DNA from: Mesorhizobium sp. Pch-S
GTDB taxonomy: Bacteria; Pseudomonadota; Alphaproteobacteria; Rhizobiales; Rhizobiaceae
Direction: 5' to 3'
Assembly (NCBI RefSeq): GCF_004136315.1
Contig: NZ_CP029562.1
Span: 1,612,001-1,676,000, forward strand
DNA length: 64,000 bases
The translations under genes were made by a program, and so were the position numbers. The notes under the pieces were generated by a model. The model made no database searches, was not told the origin of the DNA, and saw only the letters and a list, made by a program, of their open reading frames with translations. Below, one piece after another: positions 44,428-53,027 of this stretch. Position 1 is the stretch's first letter, and each line of letters starts with the position of its first letter.

Positions 44428-44527
44428 TCGACCTCAGGGATTGGCCCGACTATCAGGCAGGAACGACTGTTGTAGCCCGTTGTTCCAGCTCGGTCGAAGC
44501 TTACGCATGGATTGCTGTTCAGCCCAT

Positions 44528-45442
44528 TCAAAGCGGCAGCACGGTTGCGGCGGCCTGCTTCAGCAGCGTGATCGTCTCCATGGTGCGCTGCTCGCCCATC
44601 CTCTCCCTGAGCACATAGATGCCGACCGTTCTCTTGCGCGCGGGGTCGGTCAAGGACAGCCGGTGCAGTCCGCGGCGCTCGAACTCCCTGGCCATCACAT
44701 CGGTGTGGTTGATCACCGCATCGGTGTGTTCGACATAGTCGAGGCAGGCGGCCAGCGAGTTGGAGGCGAACGTATAGTGCTGCTGGTCGAAGGCACTGTC
44801 GGCGAGGGTCTGCGTCCATGTCTCGAAGAAACGCTGGTGGCGCGCTTCCGGAACGGCGGTGCTGACCATCGGGAAGCGGTCGATGTCGGCCATGGTGCAG
44901 GGGCGCCCGAGAAGCGGATGGCCCGCGCGCACGAAATAGCCCGCGCCGACCTGCATGAGCGGGATCAGTTCGGTGCCGGTGTTGTGGCTCAACCCCTCGA
45001 TCTCATGCGCCACGAACATGGAGATGTCCCCGCCGAGCAGCAGGTCCATGCAGCGCAGCTGGTTCCCGAGACTGACATAGATGCGCGCGCCCGGATGGCG
45101 CTTCGAATGGTCGACCACCATGTCGCGGATGAACAGCGACCACCACGAATAGCCTGAGCCGATGCGCAGACCTTCCTCGGTGCGCTGGCGCTGCCGCTCG
45201 AGCGCCTTCAGCGTGTTGTCGTAGAGGCGCTGCATCAGCCTGGCATTCTGGTAGAGCGTCTCGCCATATTCGGTGAGCCGCACGCCGCGCGGCGTGCGGA
45301 TGAACAGCGGGACGCCCATCGTCTCTTCGAGCCTGCGCATGTTGACGGTCAGGGAAGGCTGCGAGACCAGCGCGGCCGTCGCGCCGCCGCTCATCGTTCC
45401 AGCCTCCGCGACGGCCATGAACTGGCGCAGCATCTTGTTCAT
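44528..45442 (-). CDS. LysR-family transcriptional regulator
   Basis: A 304-residue regulator. The N-terminal winged helix (FMAVAEAGTMSGGATAALVSQ, VNMRRLEETMGVPLFIRTPR) is followed by a linker helix and the periplasmic-binding-like effector domain. The start lies 19 bases from a perfect T-N11-A palindrome, and the divergent neighbour is a sugar ABC operon, the classic layout for LysR autoregulation and activation of that operon. The inducer is probably the imported compound or an intermediate. Confidence 0.9.
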   Translation of the reverse strand: MNKMLRQFMAVAEAGTMSGGATAALVSQPSLTVNMRRLEETMGVPLFIRTPRGVRLTEYGETLYQNARLMQRLYDNTLKALERQRQRTEEGLRIGSGYSWWSLFIRDMVVDHSKRHPGARIYVSLGNQLRCMDLLLGGDISMFVAHEIEGLSHNTGTELIPLMQVGAGYFVRAGHPLLGRPCTMADIDRFPMVSTAVPEARHQRFFETWTQTLADSAFDQQHYTFASNSLAACLDYVEHTDAVINHTDVMAREFERRGLHRLSLTDPARKRTVGIYVLRERMGEQRTMETITLLKQAAATVLPL

Positions 45443-45460
45443 CGCGCGTGTCCTCCACCC

Positions 45461-45475
45461 ATAGATTTTATCTAT
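45461..45475. promoter_or_regulatory. LysR-type operator (T-N11-A palindrome)
   Basis: ATAGAT-TTT-ATCTAT is a perfect 6-bp-arm palindrome, with T at 45462 and A at 45474 satisfying T-N11-A. It is 19 bases upstream of the LysR start and about 185 bases before the divergent binding-protein gene. Confidence 0.7.
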
Positions 45476-45658
45476 ATCGAAGACGGTACTTCGTATTTTT
45501 CTTTCAATCCAGCCTGTGCGACCTTGGCGCGTCTAGACGACTTGCCGGAGATCCCCGGCAGGGGACGCAAGGTGCCCACAGGACCGCGGGAGGAACCGGT
45601 CGGTGGAACCGCACCGCCGTCCCCGGGGAAACGGCCGGCGAACCGGGAGGAACCTGAA

Positions 45659-46945
45659 ATGCGATTCCATATGAACAGACGCCAGTTCCTGGCGGGTGGC
45701 TCGGCGACGCTCGCACTGGCGGCGGCCGGACCCGCATTCGCGCAGCAGCAGCGGCTGCGGATGATCTTCTGGGGCAGCCAGACCCGGGCGGAGCGCACCT
45801 ATGCCGCCGCCGACCTCTTCATGAAGGCCAATCCCGGAACCGGTGTCGAGGGCGAGTTCCTCGGCTGGAACGACTACTGGGCGAAGCTGGCGACGCAGAC
45901 CGCCGGCGGCAACGCACCCGACATCATCCAGATGGACTATCGCTACATCGTCGAATATGCGAGCCGTGGCGCGATCGCGCCGCTCGACGACTTCGTGGGG
46001 ACGGCGCTCAATGTCGCGGACTTCGACCCGCTCCAGGTCGACAGCGGCAAGGTCGGCGGCAAGCTCTACGGCATCAGCCTCGGCGCCAACTCCGTGGCCA
46101 TGATGGTCAACAGGGCCGTGTTCGAAAAGCTGAAACTGCCGTTGCCGGATGCCAGCACCACCTGGGATGATTTTTCCCAGCTGGCGGTGGAAATCACCAA
46201 TGCCGGCATCCGCCGCGGGTTCTACGGCGCCGCCGACGGGTCGAAAAACGAGCAGATCTTCGAGAACTACCTGCGCCAGCGCGGCAAGGCGCTCTACACG
46301 GCGGACGGGCAGCTCGCCTTCGACGCGAGCGACGTCGCCGAGTGGTTCGACATGTGGGCAAAGTTGCGCGAAGCCGGCGCCATCCCGCCTGCCGACATCC
46401 AGGAACTCGACCAGCAGAACATCGACACCTCGCTGCTGACCCAGAACAAAGTGGCCGTGGCCTATGCGAATTCGAATGAGCTGGTCGGCTACCAGAAGCT
46501 GAACAAGGAGCCGGTGGCGCTGGCGAATTTCCCCCGGCTCACCGCCGAGTCCAAGGGCGGCCACTACCGCAAGCCGGCGATGCTATTCTCGGTCTTCGCC
46601 AAATCGCCGAACCAGAAGGCAGCCGCGGAATTCATCTCCTATTTCGTCAATGACCTGGAGGCGGCCAAGGTGCTCGGCACCGAGCGGGGCATTCCGGAAT
46701 CCTCCAAGGTGCGCGACGCCTTGTCGGGGACGCTGGACGAGGTCGGCAAGACGATGCTGTCCTATGTTTCCGGCCTCGGCGACCTGGCGGCCAAGCTGCC
46801 GCCGTCGCCGCCGAACGCGGCCGGCGAGGTGCTGATCGCATTCCAGCGCACCGCGTCGGGCGTGGCGTTCGGTTCGCAGAGCAGTTCGGATGCCGCCCAG
46901 GCCTTCGTGACCGAAGCCGACGCCATCCTGAAGCGCAAGACATGA
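45659..46945 (+). CDS. Extracellular sugar-binding protein (CUT1), Tat-type signal
   Basis: A 428-residue binding protein of the MalE/UgpB type. The leader MRFHMNRRQFLAGGSATLAL..AFA carries a twin-arginine RRQFLA motif, so export may be by Tat in the folded state. The mature part shows MIFWGSQTRAERTYAAADLF, LGWNDYWAKLATQTAGGNAP and IIQMDYRYIVEYASRG. ATG 45659 has GGAGGAACCTGA just upstream. Its stop overlaps the first permease start by four bases. Ligand is probably a mono- or oligosaccharide. Confidence 0.93.
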   Translation: MRFHMNRRQFLAGGSATLALAAAGPAFAQQQRLRMIFWGSQTRAERTYAAADLFMKANPGTGVEGEFLGWNDYWAKLATQTAGGNAPDIIQMDYRYIVEYASRGAIAPLDDFVGTALNVADFDPLQVDSGKVGGKLYGISLGANSVAMMVNRAVFEKLKLPLPDASTTWDDFSQLAVEITNAGIRRGFYGAADGSKNEQIFENYLRQRGKALYTADGQLAFDASDVAEWFDMWAKLREAGAIPPADIQELDQQNIDTSLLTQNKVAVAYANSNELVGYQKLNKEPVALANFPRLTAESKGGHYRKPAMLFSVFAKSPNQKAAAEFISYFVNDLEAAKVLGTERGIPESSKVRDALSGTLDEVGKTMLSYVSGLGDLAAKLPPSPPNAAGEVLIAFQRTASGVAFGSQSSSDAAQAFVTEADAILKRKT

Positions 46946-47883
46946 CAGCGGAGCCGATATTGGCAACGGCTGGAGATGCCGGCAGGGCCTCCGGCTGGTC
47001 GAGGCTTACGGAGGGCCTCGGTCCGGGCTACCTGTTCCTGACGCCCTGGCTGATCGGGCTGTTCTGCTTCACGCTCGGCCCGATCGTCTACTCCTTCTAT
47101 CTCAGCTTCACCCGGTTCGATCTGCTGACGGCGCCGGACTGGGTCGGGCTGGAGAACTATCGGCGCATCCTGACCGAGGATCCAAAATTCCTCGCCTCGA
47201 TGCGGGTGACCTTCCTCTATGTGCTGTTCTCGGTGCCGCTGAAGCTGGCCTTCGCGCTGGCGGTGGCCATGCTGCTCAACAAGGGCATCAAGGGGCTGAC
47301 GCTCTACCGGGCGATTTTCTACCTGCCGTCCCTGCTCGGCGCGAGCGTTGCGATCGCGACGCTGTGGCGCACCATCTTCTCGGCCGACGGGCTGATCAAC
47401 CAGCTGCTGTGGTCCTTCTTCGGCATCAATGGGCCGAGCTGGATCACCAACCCGAAATACGCGCTCTGGACCCTCGTGGTGCTCGGCGTCTGGCAGTTCG
47501 GCTCGCCGATGATCATCTTCCTCGCCGGGCTCAGGCAGATCCCGCAGGACATGTATGAGGCAGCCAGTCTCGACGGGGCGAGCGGCTGGCGGCAATTCTG
47601 GAAGATCACGCTGCCGTTGCTGACCCCGATCGTCTTCTTCAACATGATCATCCAGACGATCGAAGCGTTCAAAAGCTTCACGCCGGCCTTCATCATCTCC
47701 GGCGGCCTGGGTGGTCCGGTCAATTCGACGCTGTTCTACGCGCTCTATCTCTACCAGGAGGCCTTCAGCTTCTTCCGCATGGGCTATGCCTCGGCGCTGG
47801 CCTGGGTGCTGCTGGTCATCATCTCGCTGTTCACGGCGATCTCCTTCCTCACCTCGAGATACTGGGTGCACTATGACGACTGA
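46942..47883 (+). CDS. Sugar ABC transporter permease (MalF/UgpA type)
   Basis: A 313-residue inner-membrane subunit with six helices. The cytoplasmic EAA motif that docks to the ATPase reads EAASLDGASGWRQFWKITLP (about residues 207-226). Overlaps the binding-protein stop at its start and the second permease by 11 bases at its end. Confidence 0.94.
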   Translation: MTAEPILATAGDAGRASGWSRLTEGLGPGYLFLTPWLIGLFCFTLGPIVYSFYLSFTRFDLLTAPDWVGLENYRRILTEDPKFLASMRVTFLYVLFSVPLKLAFALAVAMLLNKGIKGLTLYRAIFYLPSLLGASVAIATLWRTIFSADGLINQLLWSFFGINGPSWITNPKYALWTLVVLGVWQFGSPMIIFLAGLRQIPQDMYEAASLDGASGWRQFWKITLPLLTPIVFFNMIIQTIEAFKSFTPAFIISGGLGGPVNSTLFYALYLYQEAFSFFRMGYASALAWVLLVIISLFTAISFLTSRYWVHYDD

Positions 47884-48754
47884 TGCACGCCCAGGCTCCC
47901 TCGAGGCCGAACTGGCGGAGCGGCGCCCGCTGTGGCGGTCGCTGCTCATCCATGCGGCGCTGATCGCGATCTGCTTCGTGATGATCTATCCGCTGCTGTG
48001 GATGATCTCGGCATCGGTCCGCCCGCACGACGAGATCTTCAGCTCGGCGGGCCTGATCCCGTCGTCCGTCGACTGGAGCGCCTACTGGCGCGGCTGGAAC
48101 GGCCTGCGTGTCTCGTTCGGAACCTTCTTCCTGAATTCCTTCGTCATCGCGGGCCTCGCCGTCGTCGGCAATGTGCTGGCCTGTTCGCTGACCGCCTTCG
48201 CCTTCGCGCGGCTGGAATTCTTCGGCAAGCGGTTCTGGTTCGGCGTCATGCTGGTGACGTTGATGCTGCCCTATCAGGTCACGCTCATCCCGCAATATGT
48301 GCTGTTCCTGAAGCTGGGCTGGGTCGACACCATCCTGCCGCTGGTGGTGCCGAAATTCCTCGCCGCGGATGCCTTCTTCGTCTTCCTGATGGTGCAGTTC
48401 TTCCGCGGCATCCCGCGCGAGCTGGACGAGGCGGCGATGATGGACGGCTGCTCGCCCTGGCGCATCTACTGGAAGATCATGCTGCCGTTGTCGACGCCGG
48501 TGCTGGCAACGGCCGCCGTCTTCACCTTCATCTGGACGTGGGACGATTTCTTCGGGCCGCTGATCTACCTGAACGACATGCGCCAGTACACGGTCATGCT
48601 TGGCCTGCGCACCTTCACCGACTCCACCGGCGAAAGCGATTTCAGCGGCCTGTTCGCCATGAGCGTGGCGAGCCTGGTGCCGATCTTCCTGCTCTTCCTG
48701 GTGTTCCAGCGCCTGCTGATCGAGGGCATCGCCACGACGGGCATGAAACGGTGA
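47873..48754 (+). CDS. Sugar ABC transporter permease (MalG/UgpE type)
   Basis: A 293-residue partner of the preceding permease, starting with the ATG at 47873 inside the end of that gene. Six helices; the EAA motif is DEAAMMDGCSPWRIYWKIML, followed by PLSTPVLATAAVFTFIWTW. The C-terminal FQRLLIEGIATTGMKR tail is typical of MalG-type subunits. Longer in-frame starts upstream are only shadow sequence. Confidence 0.94.
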   Translation: MTTDARPGSLEAELAERRPLWRSLLIHAALIAICFVMIYPLLWMISASVRPHDEIFSSAGLIPSSVDWSAYWRGWNGLRVSFGTFFLNSFVIAGLAVVGNVLACSLTAFAFARLEFFGKRFWFGVMLVTLMLPYQVTLIPQYVLFLKLGWVDTILPLVVPKFLAADAFFVFLMVQFFRGIPRELDEAAMMDGCSPWRIYWKIMLPLSTPVLATAAVFTFIWTWDDFFGPLIYLNDMRQYTVMLGLRTFTDSTGESDFSGLFAMSVASLVPIFLLFLVFQRLLIEGIATTGMKR

Positions 48755-48806
48755 CGACAGGTCACCGAAGCCACTTCTCCACAATCAACTCATGAACGGT
48801 AGACTG

Positions 48807-49823
48807 ATGAGCATTCGATTTGCAGCCATGGGCCTCAACCACGGCCACATATACGGGCAGGTGAACTGCCTGCTCGCAGCGGGTGCGGAGCTCGTCGCCT
48901 TCCATTCCCCGGAAGATGAGCTGGCGAGGTCCTTTTCCGCAAAATATCCCGGCGTGAAGCGGGTCGGCGACAGGGCCGCCATCCTGGAGGACCGCTCCAT
49001 TCATCTGGTGGTGACAGCGGCGATCCTGGACGAGCGCGCCGGCATTGCCATCGAGGCGATGCGCCACGGCAAGGATGTCATGAGCGACAAGCCCGGCATG
49101 ATCAGCCATGCGCAGCTGGATGCGATCCGCAGCGTTCAGGCCGAGACGGGTCGCATCTATTCGGTCTGCTATTCCGAGCATTTCGAGACACGTTCCACGG
49201 TCAAGGCCGGTGAGCTGGTCAAGGCCGGCGCCATCGGCGAGGTGATCCACACGGTCGGCCTCGGGCCGCATGCCATTCACAATGGCCAGCGGCCGGACTG
49301 GTTCTTCGACCGCAGGCGCTATGGCGGCATCCTGTGCGATATCGGAAGCCACCAGTGCGAGCAGTTCCTGTTCTTCACCGGAACGCTGGATGCGGAAGTC
49401 GCCTCGGCAACCGTGGCGAACCGGGGCAACCCGGATCGCCCCGGCCTGCAGGATTTCGGCGACATGCATCTGAAATCGCCCAGGGCGACCGGTTACGTGC
49501 GGGTCGACTGGTTCACCCCGAAGGGCCTGCCGACCTGGGGCGACGGCCGCCTGACCATCCTCGGCACGGAAGGGTACATCGAATTGCGCAAATACATCGA
49601 TATCGGCGGCAGCCCGGGCACCGATCACATGTTCCTGGTCGACAGCAAGGGGATACAGGCGATCGATTGTTCAAATGTCGAGCTGCCCTATGGCCGGCAA
49701 TTGATTGCCGATGTCTTGAACCGCACCGAGACGGCGATGAGCCAGGCACACTGCTTCAAGGCCATGGAGCTGGCCCTCGATGCGCAGAAACTGGCCGAGC
49801 GCGGCACGGAGTGGGCCCAATGA
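48807..49823 (+). CDS. Gfo/Idh/MocA-family oxidoreductase (first of pair)
   Basis: A 338-residue NAD(P)-dependent dehydrogenase-like protein. The Rossmann start is degenerate, FAAMGLNHGHIYGQ rather than GxGxxG, and the conserved EKP is DKP (DVMSDKPGM). The C-terminal half has the usual beta-sheet domain (RRYGGILCDIGSHQCEQFLF). Such variants may act on unusual sugar derivatives or be non-canonical in cofactor use. Start ATG 48807 is preferred; ATG 48792 is possible. It overlaps the next gene by four bases. Confidence 0.87.
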   Translation: MSIRFAAMGLNHGHIYGQVNCLLAAGAELVAFHSPEDELARSFSAKYPGVKRVGDRAAILEDRSIHLVVTAAILDERAGIAIEAMRHGKDVMSDKPGMISHAQLDAIRSVQAETGRIYSVCYSEHFETRSTVKAGELVKAGAIGEVIHTVGLGPHAIHNGQRPDWFFDRRRYGGILCDIGSHQCEQFLFFTGTLDAEVASATVANRGNPDRPGLQDFGDMHLKSPRATGYVRVDWFTPKGLPTWGDGRLTILGTEGYIELRKYIDIGGSPGTDHMFLVDSKGIQAIDCSNVELPYGRQLIADVLNRTETAMSQAHCFKAMELALDAQKLAERGTEWAQ

Positions 49824-50905
49824 GCAGGATTTTCAACGTTGCCGTCGTCGGTCTCGGTATCGGCAGAAGCCATATAGCCGAGGGCTATGTCACCAATGCC
49901 GACAAGTTCCGCGTCAAGGCGCTTTGCGATCTCGATCCGGGGCGGCTCGACGACGTCGGCGACGCGTTCCAGGTCGAGCGGCGCGGCGCGGATTTCAATG
50001 CGTTGCTGGAGATGGACGATATCGACATCATCGATATCTGCACGCCGCCGGGAACGCATCTGGCTCAGGTGATGGCCGCCCTCAGGGCCGGCAAGCATGT
50101 GATCTGCGAAAAGCCGCTGGTCGGCTCGCTGAGCCAGATCGACACGGTGATCGCCCAGGAGAAAGTGTCCAGGGGGCTGCTGATGCCGGTCATGCAATAT
50201 CGGTTCGGAGACGGCGTCGAACAGGCCAGGGCCATCATCGACGCCGGTATCGCCGGCAAGCCTTACATCGGCACCGTCGAGACCTTGTGGCGCCGCGACG
50301 CGGACTATTATGCCGTTCCGTGGCGCGGCAGATGGGCGACCGAGCTCGGCGGCGTGCTGATGACGCATGCCATCCACCAGCACGACCTCTTCACCTATCT
50401 GATGGGTGACGTCAAAAGGCTGTTCGGCCGGGTTGCGACACGGGTCAACGCGATCGAGGTCGAGGATTGCGTGACCGCCAGCGTCGAACTTGCCAATGGC
50501 GCGCTCGGCAGCTTGACGGCGACGCTCGGCGCCGGGGACGAGATCAGCCGGCTGCGGCTGATGTTCGAGAACGTGACCTTCGAAAGCGACCACGAACCCT
50601 ACAACCCCGGCGCCAGGCCATGGACGATCCAGCCGCGCAACGCCGACGCGGCGGCAAGGATCGAAGCCTTGCTGAAGGACTGGAAACCATTGCCTTCGCG
50701 GTTCGAGGCACAGATGGGCCGCTTCCACCAGACGCTGCTCGGCAGGGCGCCGTTGCCGGTCACCAGCGCCGACGCGCGCCGGTCTCTGGAGCTTGTGACG
50801 GCCTTCTATCATTCCTCCTCCACGCATGAGGACGTGGAACTGCCCATCGGCACGCAGCACCCGCGCTATGACAGCTGGCTTCCGCCGCAGCATCGGGCCG
50901 CGTGA
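49820..50905 (+). CDS. Gfo/Idh/MocA-family oxidoreductase (second of pair)
   Basis: A 361-residue dehydrogenase with a regular Rossmann motif VAVVGLGIGRSHIAEGY, DIIDICTPPGTH and the catalytic-type Lys in CEKPLVGS (near residue 98). His residues follow in MTHAIHQHDLF, where the family's active-site His lies. Translationally coupled to the first oxidoreductase (ATGA). Two different dehydrogenases in one sugar operon suggest oxidation followed by reduction or epimerisation of the imported sugar. Confidence 0.92.
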   Translation: MSRIFNVAVVGLGIGRSHIAEGYVTNADKFRVKALCDLDPGRLDDVGDAFQVERRGADFNALLEMDDIDIIDICTPPGTHLAQVMAALRAGKHVICEKPLVGSLSQIDTVIAQEKVSRGLLMPVMQYRFGDGVEQARAIIDAGIAGKPYIGTVETLWRRDADYYAVPWRGRWATELGGVLMTHAIHQHDLFTYLMGDVKRLFGRVATRVNAIEVEDCVTASVELANGALGSLTATLGAGDEISRLRLMFENVTFESDHEPYNPGARPWTIQPRNADAAARIEALLKDWKPLPSRFEAQMGRFHQTLLGRAPLPVTSADARRSLELVTAFYHSSSTHEDVELPIGTQHPRYDSWLPPQHRAA

Positions 50906-50910
50906 CCAAT

Positions 50911-51002
50911 TAGAGCGTTTCCGTTTTCCACGGAAACGCTCTAAGTTTTTGTTTTCGCTGCATTTTTGTAACGCCAAGTGATTCCACTTGACTACAAAAT
51001 GC
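50911..51002. repeat. Double-hairpin intergenic mosaic repeat
   Basis: Hairpin 1: TAGAGCGTTTCCG (50911-50923) and CGGAAACGCTCTA (50931-50943), 13-bp perfect arms. Hairpin 2: GCATTTTTGTA (50960-50970) and TACAAAATGC (50993-51002), with an inner CAAGTG/CACTTG. It shares the GCGTTTCCG palindrome with the tandem repeat at 2285-2404. It lies between two operon genes, so it would be present in the mRNA. Confidence 0.88.
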
Positions 51003-51018
51003 TTTAGGGAGGGGAGCA

Positions 51019-52080
<1,062 letters not shown>

Positions 52081-52146
52081 TCCATAACGACAGCGAGCAA
52101 GCGGCTGACCGAGGCGCGTCACGCGCCCCGGCCGTCTGTCGACAGG

Positions 52147-52452
52147 TTACTTGCCGCAATAATTGTCGTTCACGATCGGGCCGGTGCCCTGCTGCGGTCC
52201 ATCATAGCCGGGCTGATAGGCACATGGACCTGCGCCACTGTTGCCCTGGGACGGTCCGCTCTGATCGTTGATGCTCTGGGTGGTGGTCGTGTCGACCGCA
52301 TCGGGGTAGACCGGTTGCGGTTCGACCGTGGTCGCCGCCGGCTGGTTCGGGTCGATGCGGTCATTGACCATCGGATCACCCATACCCTGCGCCATTGCCG
52401 AACCGGCAAATCCGGCCGCGAACGCCGAAGCGATGAGAATCTTCCTGAGCAT
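52147..52452 (-). CDS. Secreted small hypothetical protein, 101 residues
   Basis: Clear signal peptide MLRKILIASAFAAGFAGSAM (cut after AMA before QG), then a polar, Thr/Pro/Gln-rich mature part with two cysteines near the end (PCAYQPGY and NDNYCGK) that could form a disulphide. No known domain. GGAGAGCATC precedes the ATG. Probably periplasmic; role unknown. Confidence 0.7.
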   Translation of the reverse strand: MLRKILIASAFAAGFAGSAMAQGMGDPMVNDRIDPNQPAATTVEPQPVYPDAVDTTTTQSINDQSGPSQGNSGAGPCAYQPGYDGPQQGTGPIVNDNYCGK

Positions 52453-52575
52453 GATGCTCTCCTTCCGTCTGGTTACGGTTGCATGAGGCTAACCGGTCAC
52501 GGAAACGAAGGTTCCGACAAAGATCGGGCGATTCCTGACCTTCGCCAGGCCGGTTGATGTGGTCGTCAGAACGAG

Positions 52576-52875
52576 CTACCGGCGCCCGGCCTTGAACAGC
52601 GGCGCGCGTGGCTTGCTCACCACGACGGGCACATCTTCCGCACGCACATAGATGCCGGTGACCTCTGCAAAGCCGATAAAGGTTCGCATGGCGTCGATCT
52701 CCGACACATGCCCAATCGACACGGCGTTGCAGGCATTCCAGGTGCACAGGTAGACATGGCCGCGCCTGTCTTCCGGCCAGCGGCGAAGGAAATGCAGCGC
52801 CCGTTCGACGGTGGCGATTTCTTCGATCCTGCCGTCGAACATGACGTGCACGGGTCTATTCGGCTGCCTGTCCAT
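52576..52875 (-). CDS. DUF982 family protein, 99 residues
   Basis: The third DUF982 relative in the window: IEEIATVERALHFLRRWPED, a Cys-containing helix (LCTWNACNAVSIG), then IDAMRTFIGFAEVTGIYV. Size is typical of the family, and the function is unknown. The ATG 52875 follows GGGAGGCCACA. It lies between the secreted small protein and the RND pump, with no sign of an operon. Confidence 0.72.
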   Translation of the reverse strand: MDRQPNRPVHVMFDGRIEEIATVERALHFLRRWPEDRRGHVYLCTWNACNAVSIGHVSEIDAMRTFIGFAEVTGIYVRAEDVPVVVSKPRAPLFKAGRR

Positions 52876-53027
52876 TGTGGCCTCCCAAACCCACAGCTGT
52901 GGGTTTAGATCAACGCCGGGATGCAAACGCAGGTTTCAAAAATCTTCGCCCGGGAGCATCATACCGCCCTGGTAGATCGGGTCTTGTTCCGCCTGGGCCG
53001 CCGTCAGCGCCATCCGCGTTTCGGCCG

